From: Desulfonatronum thiosulfatophilum
GTDB lineage: Bacteria; Desulfobacterota; Desulfovibrionia; Desulfovibrionales; Desulfonatronaceae
Assembly: GCF_900104215.1 (NCBI RefSeq)
Contig: NZ_FMXO01000018.1
Span: 24,211-88,210, forward strand
Direction: 5' to 3'
Length of the DNA stretch: 64,000 nucleotides
The notes beneath the pieces are model-generated. The model was not told the DNA's origin, made no database searches, and saw nothing but the letters and a program-made list of their open reading frames with translations. The position numbers and the translations under genes were made by a program. Below, piece after piece: positions 17,548 to 25,682 of the stretch (positions within the stretch are counted from its first letter, which is position 1; each line of letters opens with the position of its first letter).

Positions 17548-18756
17548 GTGGCAAGAATTCATGAACAGAGTTTGATTTCGTTGGATATGGAACTGGCGTG
17601 GCAGAGTCGGGAGGCCAGGCATAGGGAGCGGTATTTGTCCAGGCGCATCAATCTGTGGCGGGACATCTTTCCGCCGCGGATGCGAGAGGCTTTGCTGAAC
17701 AGGGAAACTGGCGGCATAGTCCGCCTGGAGTACGGAGCCGGGGAAGCCGTTCCCGGCTATGATCCGAAGCTTGTTCACCGGGTACCCCGCTCCCAGTTTG
17801 CGCGTCAAGAGATCCGCGGCCGCGTGATTTCTCCGCTGAAAGGCCGCCATTATCCGAAGGGCATGCTGGGAAGTTTGCCCGGAGTATTTCCTCAGAATTG
17901 CCTGCCCGGCCGGATCATCGATCTGGATGACGCAACCATGACCGTTGACCTGAATCATCCCCTGGCCCGATACAACCTGTCAGTGCAAGCCAAGATCCTG
18001 GACGTGGCGGACAAGGTGACCGAAACAGGCGGTCGCCTGACCTGTTGGATGGAAGAGTGGGCGGATAACGGTCCTGGCATGCAGGCCAGACATCAGAGCC
18101 AGCCGACGCAGTTCGGCATACCGGACGGCATGCGCCGCAAGGACGAAACCGACGACGGCCGTTTTTACAGGGAGCCACGAATGGTCGGCCACCTGGACAG
18201 CCAGGCCAGCGAATTTCTGAAAGGACTCTATGCTGATGCGCTTCCGGAGCAGGCCAAGGTTCTGGACTTGATGAGCAGCATGCAGTCCCATATGCCTGAC
18301 AATCCAGCCCTGCACGTGACCGGCCTCGGGATGAACGCCGCGGAGATGAGTGCCAATCCCCGGCTTGCAGAGCAGCTCGTCCACGACCTGAACGCGGACC
18401 CGGTCCTGCCCTTTGCGGACGGAAGTTTCGATGCCGTTGTCTGCAGCCTGTCCATTGAATATCTGGTCCGCCCCCAAGAGGTGCTGAACGAGTGCGCTCG
18501 GGTGCTTCGACCCGGCGGGAAACTGCTTGTGGGTTTCTCAAATCGCTGGTTTCCGGACAAGGCCATGTCCATGTGGATGGACCTGCATGAATTTGAACGA
18601 ATGGGCCTCGTCTTGGATTATTTTCTTGGCACCCAGGCCTTTCAGGACCTCCAGACCGTCAGCATCCGGAACTGGTGGCGGCCCGAAGATGATCCGCACA
18701 TCAACACCACGAGCACCAGCGACCCGGTCTATGTGGTCATGGGCACGAAAAGCTGA
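17548..18756 (+). CDS. SAM-dependent methyltransferase with SlyD/FKBP-like N-terminal segment
   Basis: 402 aa from a GTG start with AAGGAG upstream. Around residues 128-160 it has MTVDLNHPLARYNLSVQAKILDV, of the DxNHPLAGxxL type typical of the flap domain of SlyD-like FKBP prolyl isomerases. The C-terminal ~190 residues are a class I methyltransferase fold: KVLDLMSSMQSHMP (a variant of motif I), DPVLPFADGSFDAVVCSLSIEYL, and LNECARVLRPGGKLLVGFSNRW. Motif I lacks the usual GxGxG. The substrate and the purpose of the fusion are unknown. It ends at a strong hairpin shared with the convergent ligase gene. Confidence 0.75.
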   Translation: MARIHEQSLISLDMELAWQSREARHRERYLSRRINLWRDIFPPRMREALLNRETGGIVRLEYGAGEAVPGYDPKLVHRVPRSQFARQEIRGRVISPLKGRHYPKGMLGSLPGVFPQNCLPGRIIDLDDATMTVDLNHPLARYNLSVQAKILDVADKVTETGGRLTCWMEEWADNGPGMQARHQSQPTQFGIPDGMRRKDETDDGRFYREPRMVGHLDSQASEFLKGLYADALPEQAKVLDLMSSMQSHMPDNPALHVTGLGMNAAEMSANPRLAEQLVHDLNADPVLPFADGSFDAVVCSLSIEYLVRPQEVLNECARVLRPGGKLLVGFSNRWFPDKAMSMWMDLHEFERMGLVLDYFLGTQAFQDLQTVSIRNWWRPEDDPHINTTSTSDPVYVVMGTKS

Positions 18757-18802
18757 TGGCCCAAGGCGAACTGATGGAAGAGTCGGCACGGCTTTCGACA
18801 TT

Positions 18803-18842
18803 GCCGAGGCAAATAAACGGGGGCCAAGCCCCCGGCCTCGGC
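18803..18842. terminator. Hairpin between convergent methyltransferase and ligase genes
   Basis: Two stacked stems: GCCGAGGC (18803-18810) with GCCTCGGC (18835-18842), and CGGGGGC (18818-18824) with GCCCCCG (18828-18834). No clear T-run on either side, so termination may be partial. Confidence 0.6.
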
Positions 18843-18855
18843 GTGTCACTCACCC

Positions 18856-20151
18856 TTACGGCTGCCTGCGGTCCACCACACGGCTCTTGCCGGTTTCCAG
18901 TTCGGCGATGGTCTGGCGTTCCACGAGCTTGACCTCGAATACCAGCCCCAACTCCATGGCCAGTTGCTGACGGGTCAGGTCGATGAAGCGTTGCTGGGTC
19001 TTGATCTGGTCCGGCTCCACCATGTCCGCCTCCACCAGAAGCATGGTTCGGTCCAGGCCACCGTGACGGTCCACCACGAGCAGGTAGTTGGGCTCGACAT
19101 GATGGGTTTCGGCGAGAATGGCCTTGATTCGTTCCGGATAGACATTGATCCCCTGGATGATCAGCATGTCGTCGCTACGGCCCTGGATGCGGTCCATGCG
19201 CAGGAATGTGCGGCCGCAAGGGCAGGGTTCCGGCATCAGCCGGGTCAGGTCTCCGGTCCGGAAGCGGATCATGGGCAAGGCTTCCTTGGTCAGCGTGGTC
19301 AGGACCAGCTCGCCGATCGTGCCGGGCGGCACCGGGTGCAGAGTCTTTGGATCGATGATCTCGGCCAGAAAGTGGTCCTCCTGGATGTGCATGCCCCGGC
19401 GTTCGAGACACTCTCCGGCCACTCCCGGTCCCATGACCTCGCTGACGCCGTAATTGTCCGTGGCCGTGATATTCAGCCGGTCCTGAATGCGTTTCCGCGT
19501 GGACTCGGACCAGGCTTCCCCGCTGAACAGACCCCAGCGCAGAGGCAGGGCGTTACGGTTCACGCCCATCTCGTCCATGACGTCCGCCAGAAACAGGGCA
19601 TAGCTGGGAATGCAGGCCAGGGCCGTGGCCCGGTAATCGAGGATGATCCCGACCTGACGACGGGCATTGCCGCTGGAAACGGGCACCACGGTGGCGCCCA
19701 GAGCCTCCGCGCCGTAATGCATCCCGAAGGCCATGGTGGACAATCCGTAATTGTGGGCCACATGAACAACGTCTTCCTTTGTGGCCCCGCCGGCGGCCAG
19801 AATGCGGGCCGTGAGCCGCGACCACTTCCGGATGTCGCTCTGGGTGTACCCGAAGACCGTGGTGCCGTTGGAAAAACCCGAAGACGTCTGCAGTCGAACC
19901 ACCTCGCGCAAGGGTACGGCGAACAGCCCGTAGGGAGCATTGTCGCGCAAATCCTGGCGTGTGGTCAGGGGCAGGTTGCGGACATCGGCCAGGGATTCGA
20001 AGTCATAGGGATCGATCCCCAATTCTTCGAATTTCTTGCGGTAAAACGGAACGTTGCGGGATACCCTGGTCAGGGTGGACTGCAGGCGTTCCAGCTGGAG
20101 CTGCTCCAACTCCTCCTTGGCCATGGATTCAAATTCGGCTTCAAACATCAT
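18856..20151 (-). CDS. paaK: Phenylacetate-CoA ligase family protein
   Basis: 431 aa from the ATG at 20149-20151, which is preceded by GGAGGAG. The adenylate-forming family motifs are present: a glycine/serine/threonine-rich ATP loop SSGFSNGTTVFGY, DNYGVSEVMGPGVAGEC, IRFRTGDLTRL, and the C-terminal RSDDMLIIQGINVYP. The C-terminus resembles AMP-dependent synthetase domains. It activates an aromatic or other carboxylic acid to a CoA thioester; the exact acid is not predictable. Its position after the liv genes is common in Desulfo- and Geobacter-type genomes. Confidence 0.85.
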   Translation of the reverse strand: MMFEAEFESMAKEELEQLQLERLQSTLTRVSRNVPFYRKKFEELGIDPYDFESLADVRNLPLTTRQDLRDNAPYGLFAVPLREVVRLQTSSGFSNGTTVFGYTQSDIRKWSRLTARILAAGGATKEDVVHVAHNYGLSTMAFGMHYGAEALGATVVPVSSGNARRQVGIILDYRATALACIPSYALFLADVMDEMGVNRNALPLRWGLFSGEAWSESTRKRIQDRLNITATDNYGVSEVMGPGVAGECLERRGMHIQEDHFLAEIIDPKTLHPVPPGTIGELVLTTLTKEALPMIRFRTGDLTRLMPEPCPCGRTFLRMDRIQGRSDDMLIIQGINVYPERIKAILAETHHVEPNYLLVVDRHGGLDRTMLLVEADMVEPDQIKTQQRFIDLTRQQLAMELGLVFEVKLVERQTIAELETGKSRVVDRRQP

Positions 20152-20285
20152 CGCTCCTCCACGCATCAATATCCCGCACCCCAAACATCACAGTGAACAT
20201 CGCATCAGGGGACACTCAGCCATGACCCCATTTTTTTTCAGCGCCAGCCTTCAGACTTCTGACCTCTGAATCCTATCTTCTGAAT

Positions 20286-21020
20286 TCAACTCTCATCACC
20301 CACGTCCCGCCCCAGGTAGGCTCGCTGGACGTCCCGGTTCAACAGCAATTCCTCGGACGGACCCTGCAGGATGATCCGGCCTGTTTCCAGTACATAACCC
20401 CGATCCGCGATTTTCAGGGCGCTTTTAGCATTTTGTTCCACCAGCAGGACGGTCAGGCCAAATACGTCGCGCAATTCGGCCACGTGGCGGAAAATCATCT
20501 GCGACAGGGCCGGGGCCAGTCCCATGCCCGGTTCATCCAGGAGCAGCATCCGGGGCTTGGCCATCAAGGCCCTCCCGATGGCCAGCATCTGCTGTTCGCC
20601 GCCGGACAGGTTCCCGGCGGGCTGGTCGCGGCGCTGGCCGAGGACCGGAAACATTTCATAAATTTGGTCCACGTCCTTGGAAATCAGGGTCTTGTTTTTC
20701 AGGCTGTAGCGATGGTAGGCGCCGAGCAGAAGATTGTCGGCCACGGTCATGGGCTTGAAGACCAGGCGGCGTTCCGGAACCTGGGAAATGCCGGCGCTGA
20801 CAATTCGTTCCGGACGCTCCCTGGTGATATCCCGGCCCTCGAACCCGAGGCTGCCGCCCCTGGCCCGCAAGAGGCCGGAGATGGTGGTCAGCAGGGTGGT
20901 CTTGCCCGCGCCGTTGCCGCCGATCAGGGCCACGATCTCACCCTGGTTCACGTGCAGCGATACCCGCCGCACGGCATGGACCCTGCCGTAGAAGACGTCC
21001 ACATTTTTGAGTACGAGCAT
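20286..21020 (-). CDS. livF: Branched-chain amino acid ABC transporter ATP-binding protein LivF
   Basis: 244 aa starting MLVLKNVDVFYGRVHAV at the ATG 21018-21020. An upstream in-frame start would overlap livG. Walker A is IGGNGAGKTTLL, the signature is NLSGGEQQMLAIGRALM, and Walker B is MLLLDEPGMGLAP. The GMGLAP and VLLVEQNA forms are typical of LivF. It begins 7 nt after the livG stop. Confidence 0.94.
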   Translation of the reverse strand: MLVLKNVDVFYGRVHAVRRVSLHVNQGEIVALIGGNGAGKTTLLTTISGLLRARGGSLGFEGRDITRERPERIVSAGISQVPERRLVFKPMTVADNLLLGAYHRYSLKNKTLISKDVDQIYEMFPVLGQRRDQPAGNLSGGEQQMLAIGRALMAKPRMLLLDEPGMGLAPALSQMIFRHVAELRDVFGLTVLLVEQNAKSALKIADRGYVLETGRIILQGPSEELLLNRDVQRAYLGRDVGDES

Positions 21021-21027
21021 GGAATTA

Positions 21028-21804
21028 TTACGCCTCCTCGCCAAGATATGCCGCGACGACTTCGGGGTTCTTCTGTATTTCCGAGGGGGTGCCCGAGGCG
21101 ATGACCTGGCCGAAGTGGAGAACGGTGATGGCGTTGCTGACGCCCATGATCAGGTCCATGTCATGTTCCACGATAGCCACGGTGATGCCCAGCTCGTCGC
21201 GGATGCGACGGATCAGTTCGGCCAGGGCGCGTGTTTCGGTGGTGTTCAGGCCCGCGGCGGGTTCATCCAGGAGCAGCAGCCGCGGTTGGGCCGCCAGGGC
21301 TCGGGCCAGTTCGAGCAGGCGCTGCTTCCCATAGGGCAGTTCCCCGGCGGGCAGGTTCCAGTCCGAGTCGATTCCGACAAAGGTCAGCTTTTCCTCGGCC
21401 AGCTCCCGGCAACGATGTTCCCCGCGAAAGTAGGCGGGAGTCTTGAGCAGAGCGCTGATCGGACCGTAGCGGACAACGCGGTGCGCTCCGGTCATCACGT
21501 TTTCCAGAACGTTCATGGTGGTGAAGACCTCCAGGTTCTGGAAGGTGCGCACAGCTCCGGCCCTGGACCGTTCCCAGGCCGGTGCACGGGTCATGTCCCG
21601 GCCCAGGAGTTCGACGCGGCCTTCGGAGCAGGGCACCATGCCGCTGACCACGTTCAGCAGGGTGGTTTTGCCCGCGCCGTTGGGGCCGATCAGGGCCGTG
21701 ATGGTACCCTCCAGGACCTGGAAGTCCACATCGGTCAGGGCCATCACCCCGCCGAACCGGACATGGACCCCCTGGCAATGCAGCAGAACGTCATGACCGG
21801 ACAC
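21028..21804 (-). CDS. livG: Branched-chain amino acid ABC transporter ATP-binding protein LivG
   Basis: 258 aa ABC ATPase with Walker A IGPNGAGKTTLLNVVSG, the LivG-specific insert with RTFQNLEVFTTMNVLENV, signature LPYGKQRLLELARALA, and Walker B LLLLDEPAAGLN. It pairs with LivF to power the LivHM permease. It overlaps the end of livM by 14 nt. Confidence 0.95.
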   Translation of the reverse strand: MSGHDVLLHCQGVHVRFGGVMALTDVDFQVLEGTITALIGPNGAGKTTLLNVVSGMVPCSEGRVELLGRDMTRAPAWERSRAGAVRTFQNLEVFTTMNVLENVMTGAHRVVRYGPISALLKTPAYFRGEHRCRELAEEKLTFVGIDSDWNLPAGELPYGKQRLLELARALAAQPRLLLLDEPAAGLNTTETRALAELIRRIRDELGITVAIVEHDMDLIMGVSNAITVLHFGQVIASGTPSEIQKNPEVVAAYLGEEA

Positions 21805-22759
21805 GGTTGAACCTCCCGCGGATCAGGGCGATCAGTGCTTTCATTCCGCCGGCCATGCCCTGGGGCAGATACATCATGCACAGGATAAGGATTAGTCCGT
21901 AGATGATCACTTCCATGTTTTCATAGGCTCGCAGGAATTCGGGCATCACCGTCAGGAAGACTGTTCCGGCGATTCCCCCCCAGAGACTGGCCATGCCGCC
22001 CAGAACAACCATGGTGATCAGCTGCACGGAGAAATGAAACCCGAAGGAGGATGGGGCTACGAAGCTGAGGTAGTGAGCGTACAGCACCCCGGCGATGCCG
22101 GCGTAGACCGCGGAGAGGACGAAGACGAACAACTTGTAGCGGGCCACGTTGATGCCCATGGACTGGGCCGCCTTGTCGCTGGCGTGCAGGGCCATCAAAG
22201 CCCGTCCGGTGCGGGAGTGGATCAGGTTCAGGGAGATCAGCAGGACCAGGGTGACCGTGGTCCAGACCAGGAAGAAAAAGGAGAGTTCCGAGTCAAAGAC
22301 GAATCCACCCACCTGGAAGTGCGGAATGCCCACGAAACCGGAAGGCCCTCCGGTCAGGCCGATGGCTTCGTTGAAAAGTATGTACACGATCAGCCCAAAG
22401 CCCAGCGTGGCCATGGCCAGGTAGTATCCTTTGAGCTTGAGCACGGGCATGCCTACTACCAGGGCCACAAGGGCGGTCAGCCCCACGCCGGAAAGCACGC
22501 CCACCGCCAGGGGCAGGCCGTGGGTTCCCGTGAGGATGGCCGTGGTGTAGGCGGAAATCCCGAACAGGGCCGCGTGACCCAGGGAGATCTGTCCGGCAAA
22601 GCCCAGCAGCAGGTTCAGCCCCATGACGATGATGGCAATGATCCCGGCCATGGTCAGGATGCTCAGATAGTAATAGTCATGGGACAGAATTGTCGGCGTG
22701 GCCAGAACCAGCACGAAAAAAGCGGCCACAGGGGCTATTTGACGGAAGGTGGAAGTCAT
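21791..22759 (-). CDS. livM: Branched-chain amino acid ABC transporter permease LivM
   Basis: 322 aa with about eight to ten hydrophobic helices and the LivM signature stretch LGFAGQISLGHAALFGISAYT. Later GRALMALHASDKAAQSMGINV is the conserved cytoplasmic loop that contacts the ATPases. It forms the inner-membrane channel with LivH. In most liv operons livM follows livH directly; here 770 nt with a HepT/MntA pair separate them. Confidence 0.94.
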   Translation of the reverse strand: MTSTFRQIAPVAAFFVLVLATPTILSHDYYYLSILTMAGIIAIIVMGLNLLLGFAGQISLGHAALFGISAYTTAILTGTHGLPLAVGVLSGVGLTALVALVVGMPVLKLKGYYLAMATLGFGLIVYILFNEAIGLTGGPSGFVGIPHFQVGGFVFDSELSFFFLVWTTVTLVLLISLNLIHSRTGRALMALHASDKAAQSMGINVARYKLFVFVLSAVYAGIAGVLYAHYLSFVAPSSFGFHFSVQLITMVVLGGMASLWGGIAGTVFLTVMPEFLRAYENMEVIIYGLILILCMMYLPQGMAGGMKALIALIRGRFNRVRS

Positions 22760-22771
22760 GGATGCCGGAAG

Positions 22772-23095
22772 TCAGGTTTCAAAGGTTGATTGCGGGTCCT
22801 GTTCATAAAAGACTTTCCCGACCCTCTGGATATGTTCGACGACGTCCGGATCGTCGATGTCATGATAGAGGGAGAGATCGATGCTGTACGGAAGCAGCAG
22901 ATCGTCCAGCTCGTCCATGATCAGGTAGAGTTCCTTCAGGTCCAGGTCTCCGATCAGCGTCAGGTCGATATCCGACCCCGTCTTCTGAGTGCCCTTGGCC
23001 CGGGAGCCGTAGAGCATCGCCTTGCGCACTTTCGGGTGGCGGGCAAGAATATTGTTGATCTGTTGAACCGTTGAACGCTGCAGTCCATAGATCAT
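22772..23095 (-). CDS. mntA: MNT-type nucleotidyltransferase antitoxin (MntA-like)
   Basis: 107 aa minimal nucleotidyltransferase. The active-site signature is GSRAKG (G30-G35) followed by GSDIDL, with the metal aspartates D42 and D44; a third acidic strand is SIDLSLYHD. Family members (type VII toxin-antitoxin) modify a tyrosine of the partner HEPN protein with AMP units. It overlaps the upstream hepT gene by 4 nt (ATGA), which gives coupled translation. It ends 12 nt before livM. Confidence 0.88.
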   Translation of the reverse strand: MIYGLQRSTVQQINNILARHPKVRKAMLYGSRAKGTQKTGSDIDLTLIGDLDLKELYLIMDELDDLLLPYSIDLSLYHDIDDPDVVEHIQRVGKVFYEQDPQSTFET

Positions 23096-23517
23096 TGCCG
23101 GTCATCCCGATGAACGTGATCCAAGCTTTGCTGCATCAGGAGAAACTCGGGGTAATACTCCGCAGTGATTTCAGCGGCAATTTTTTTGGCCAAGGATTCA
23201 CTGTACGTGTGTGAGGACAGGTTACGGCTTTTGATCATTTTCATCCAGATCTCGCCGTTTTCGATCAGGCCTCGCTTGAATGCTTCACGGGTTGCGTCTT
23301 TTGAGCCATAAATACGAACCGTTCCGCGGCTTTCAAGGAAATCCTTCAGCGTATTCCAGGCCAGTTCGTGCGTGAATTCGAAGGCCTGGATCAAGCCCTG
23401 TTCCTCCAGCCTGGAAAGAGGTCGCTGCCGGGCCAGTTCTACGCCTTCGCCAAGCTGGATGAGCGCCTTGCGAAAATGGGCCAAGCGTTGAACCCAGCGA
23501 ACATCATTTTCCTGCAC
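23092..23517 (-). CDS. hepT: HEPN-domain toxin (HepT-like, HI0074 family)
   Basis: 141 aa from a GTG at 23515-23517, which has GAGAGG upstream. A longer frame back to 23604 would read through livH and is not favoured. The protein is all helical, with FEFTHELAWNTLKDFL typical of the HI0074 substrate-binding fold. The HEPN RNase motif RX4HXY is complete: R98-NLSS-H103-T-Y105. In known pairs this tyrosine is the residue modified by MntA. The gene lies between livH and mntA in the same direction. Confidence 0.88.
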   Translation of the reverse strand: MQENDVRWVQRLAHFRKALIQLGEGVELARQRPLSRLEEQGLIQAFEFTHELAWNTLKDFLESRGTVRIYGSKDATREAFKRGLIENGEIWMKMIKSRNLSSHTYSESLAKKIAAEITAEYYPEFLLMQQSLDHVHRDDRQ

Positions 23518-23530
23518 AACGCACCTCTCC

Positions 23531-24412
23531 CTACACCCGTTCCGTATCGGGTGCGCCGAACAGGCCGGAGGGGCGCCAGAGGAGAATGGCCAGGATGACC
23601 ACAAAGGCGATGGCGTCCTTGTAGGCCGAGGAGATCATGCCCGCGCCGAAGGCTTCCAGGACGCCGAGGATCAGGCCCCCGGCCGCTGCTCCGAAAGGAT
23701 TGCCCAGGCCACCCAGAATGCAGGCGGCGAAGCCTTTCAGCCCCAGCAGCACGCCCACGTCGTAGGAGGTCATGGTCAAAGGCGTGAGGATCGCTCCGCC
23801 CACGGCGCCGACAAAGGCCGAGAGCATGAACGAGGCCATGACCATCTTTTCCACGCTGATGCCCATCAGCCTGGCCGCCTTGGGTTCAAAGGAACAGGCC
23901 AGCATGGCTCGGCCGAAAATGGTGCGGCTGAAAAAGTAGCGCATCGATGCCAGGACCATCATGGTGATGCCAAGTATCCACAGGCTTTGCGGGGCAATGG
24001 TCGCTCCCAGGAAGGGGATCGGAACATTGCCGGAGAATGCCGGCAAGACGTAGGTGTCCTTGCCCCAGAGCAGCATCATCACACCGCGAATGGTAATGGA
24101 TACGCCGATGGTCACGATGATCAGATTGATCACCGAAGCGTGCTGGACCGGGCGGATGGTCAAACGTTCCATGACCAGGCCGACCAGGGTGGTGGTGAAC
24201 ACGGCCAGGATCACGGCCACGGGAAGACCGGGATCCAGCCAGTGGACAAAGATCACGGACAGGATTCCGCCAAGCATCACAAATTCGCCCTGGGCGAAGT
24301 TGATGATGCCCGTGGTGTTGAAGATGATGGTGAAACCCAGGGCGGCCAGGCCGTAGGTGCTGCCCACGGTCAGGCCGGCCACCAGGAACTGCAGAAAACT
24401 GGACAGCTCCAT
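23531..24412 (-). CDS. livH: Branched-chain amino acid ABC transporter permease LivH
   Basis: 293 aa hydrophobic permease. The N-terminus FLQFLVAGLTVGSTYGLAALGFTIIFNTTG and INFAQGEFVMLGG are the standard LivH opening; GRAMLACSFEPKAARLMGI is the ATPase-contact loop. It is joined to livK by a stop/start overlap at 24412 and forms the membrane channel with LivM. Confidence 0.95.
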   Translation of the reverse strand: MELSSFLQFLVAGLTVGSTYGLAALGFTIIFNTTGIINFAQGEFVMLGGILSVIFVHWLDPGLPVAVILAVFTTTLVGLVMERLTIRPVQHASVINLIIVTIGVSITIRGVMMLLWGKDTYVLPAFSGNVPIPFLGATIAPQSLWILGITMMVLASMRYFFSRTIFGRAMLACSFEPKAARLMGISVEKMVMASFMLSAFVGAVGGAILTPLTMTSYDVGVLLGLKGFAACILGGLGNPFGAAAGGLILGVLEAFGAGMISSAYKDAIAFVVILAILLWRPSGLFGAPDTERV

Positions 24413-25554
24413 TATTCGCCCACAAGCTCCCAGTCGCCGTTCGTGATCCTGACCATCACGAAGGCGCGCTCGTCCAGGCCGTTATGATCTTCAGGGGAAA
24501 GATTGAAAATGCCTCCCGTGGCGACGAATCCGCTGATGTTTTCCAGGTTGTCCCGGATGGCCTGCGGCGTGGCTTCCCCGGCCCGAGTGATGGCTTCGGC
24601 AATCAGGGCCAGGGCATCGTAGGCGTAGCCGCCGAAGGTGGAAACTTCGGTGTTGAACCGCTTTTCATAGTCGCGAATGTATTCCAGGAGCAGCGCTTTC
24701 TGGGGGTGATCGTCGGGCAGTTGATCGGCAACTGTCAGACGGCCGGCGGGGAGGATCAGTCCTTCGGCGGCTTCGCCAGCAAGCTCGATAAAGCGCTTGG
24801 AGGCCACGCCGTGGCTCATGTACAGGGGAGTGTTCATGCCCAATTGGACGCGGTTGCGGGCAATGACCGCCGGACCCGGATTGGTGCCCCAGCAGATGAT
24901 TGCATCCGGATTAAGACCGCGAATCTTGGTCAGTTGCGGCGTCATGTCCGTATCCCTTGGGCCGTAGATTTCGTCCGCAACCAGGGTCATGCCATAGGTC
25001 GGGAGCAGTTCCTGCAGCACCTCGCGTCCCGCCTGGCCGAAACCGTCGGATACCGTAATGATCGCGATGGACTTGAAGCCGCGCTCCCGGGCGTGTTCCA
25101 GAATCTTGATCACCGCATGCCGATCAGACTGGGGCGTCTTAAATACCCACGGATTGATCGGTTTGACGATGCGTTCCGCAGCGGCCATGGAAACCAGGGG
25201 AATTTTGGCGGAGGTGAATCTGGGCATAATGGCCAGGGTGTTGCCGGAGGTGGTCGCACCAATGGCCGCCACCACCCGGTCCCGGCTCAAGAGCCTGTTC
25301 GCGGCGCCGACAGCCTTGTTCACCTCGGTTTCGTCATCGTAGATGATCACTTCCAGAGGCCGTCCCAGTAGTCCGCCCCGGGCATTGATCTGATCCTGCA
25401 GCATGATCAACGTGTTGCGTTCCGGCTCACCGAGGAAAGACGCGGGGCCGGTGGCGGAAACAATGGCTCCGATCTTGATCGGTTGCGCCGCCGATACGGG
25501 GGCTGATGTGCAAAGGATTGTCATGGTTATGACGGCTAGCAGGTATCGAATCAT
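24412..25554 (-). CDS. livK: Branched-chain amino acid ABC transporter substrate-binding protein
   Basis: 380 aa. A Sec signal peptide (MIRYLLAVITMTILCTSAPVSA, cleavage after the second Ala of SAA) leads into a type I periplasmic binding protein (KIGAIVSATGPASFLGEPERN, AIGATTSGNTLAIMP). Its pocket probably binds a branched or aromatic amino acid or acid. A substrate related to the neighbouring acyl-CoA ligase is possible but only an inference. It is the promoter-proximal gene of the liv operon, with a perfect 18-bp palindrome 66 nt upstream. Confidence 0.92.
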   Translation of the reverse strand: MIRYLLAVITMTILCTSAPVSAAQPIKIGAIVSATGPASFLGEPERNTLIMLQDQINARGGLLGRPLEVIIYDDETEVNKAVGAANRLLSRDRVVAAIGATTSGNTLAIMPRFTSAKIPLVSMAAAERIVKPINPWVFKTPQSDRHAVIKILEHARERGFKSIAIITVSDGFGQAGREVLQELLPTYGMTLVADEIYGPRDTDMTPQLTKIRGLNPDAIICWGTNPGPAVIARNRVQLGMNTPLYMSHGVASKRFIELAGEAAEGLILPAGRLTVADQLPDDHPQKALLLEYIRDYEKRFNTEVSTFGGYAYDALALIAEAITRAGEATPQAIRDNLENISGFVATGGIFNLSPEDHNGLDERAFVMVRITNGDWELVGE

Positions 25555-25619
25555 GTTTCCAAGCTCCTTGGTTGAACAAAAGGTGCCAATCCCCTTTCGC
25601 GACGCGGAAGGAAATATTC

Positions 25620-25637
25620 ACATTTGCATGCAAATGT
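25620..25637. promoter_or_regulatory. 18-bp perfect palindrome upstream of livK
   Basis: ACATTTGCATGCAAATGT reads the same on both strands with no spacer. It lies 66 nt upstream of the livK start, a position expected for an operator of a dimeric regulator. No regulator gene is adjacent. Confidence 0.55.
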
Positions 25638-25642
25638 CACGT

Positions 25643-25682
25643 AAAAAATGGCCCGCCGTGCAAATCCGAGCGGTCAGCGGGC
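25643..25682 (-). terminator. Terminator of the P-type ATPase gene
   Basis: On the minus strand GCCCGC (25677-25682, next to the stop codon) pairs with GCGGGC (25651-25656), followed by CATTTTTT. The loop is about 20 nt, so the structure is moderate. Confidence 0.55.
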
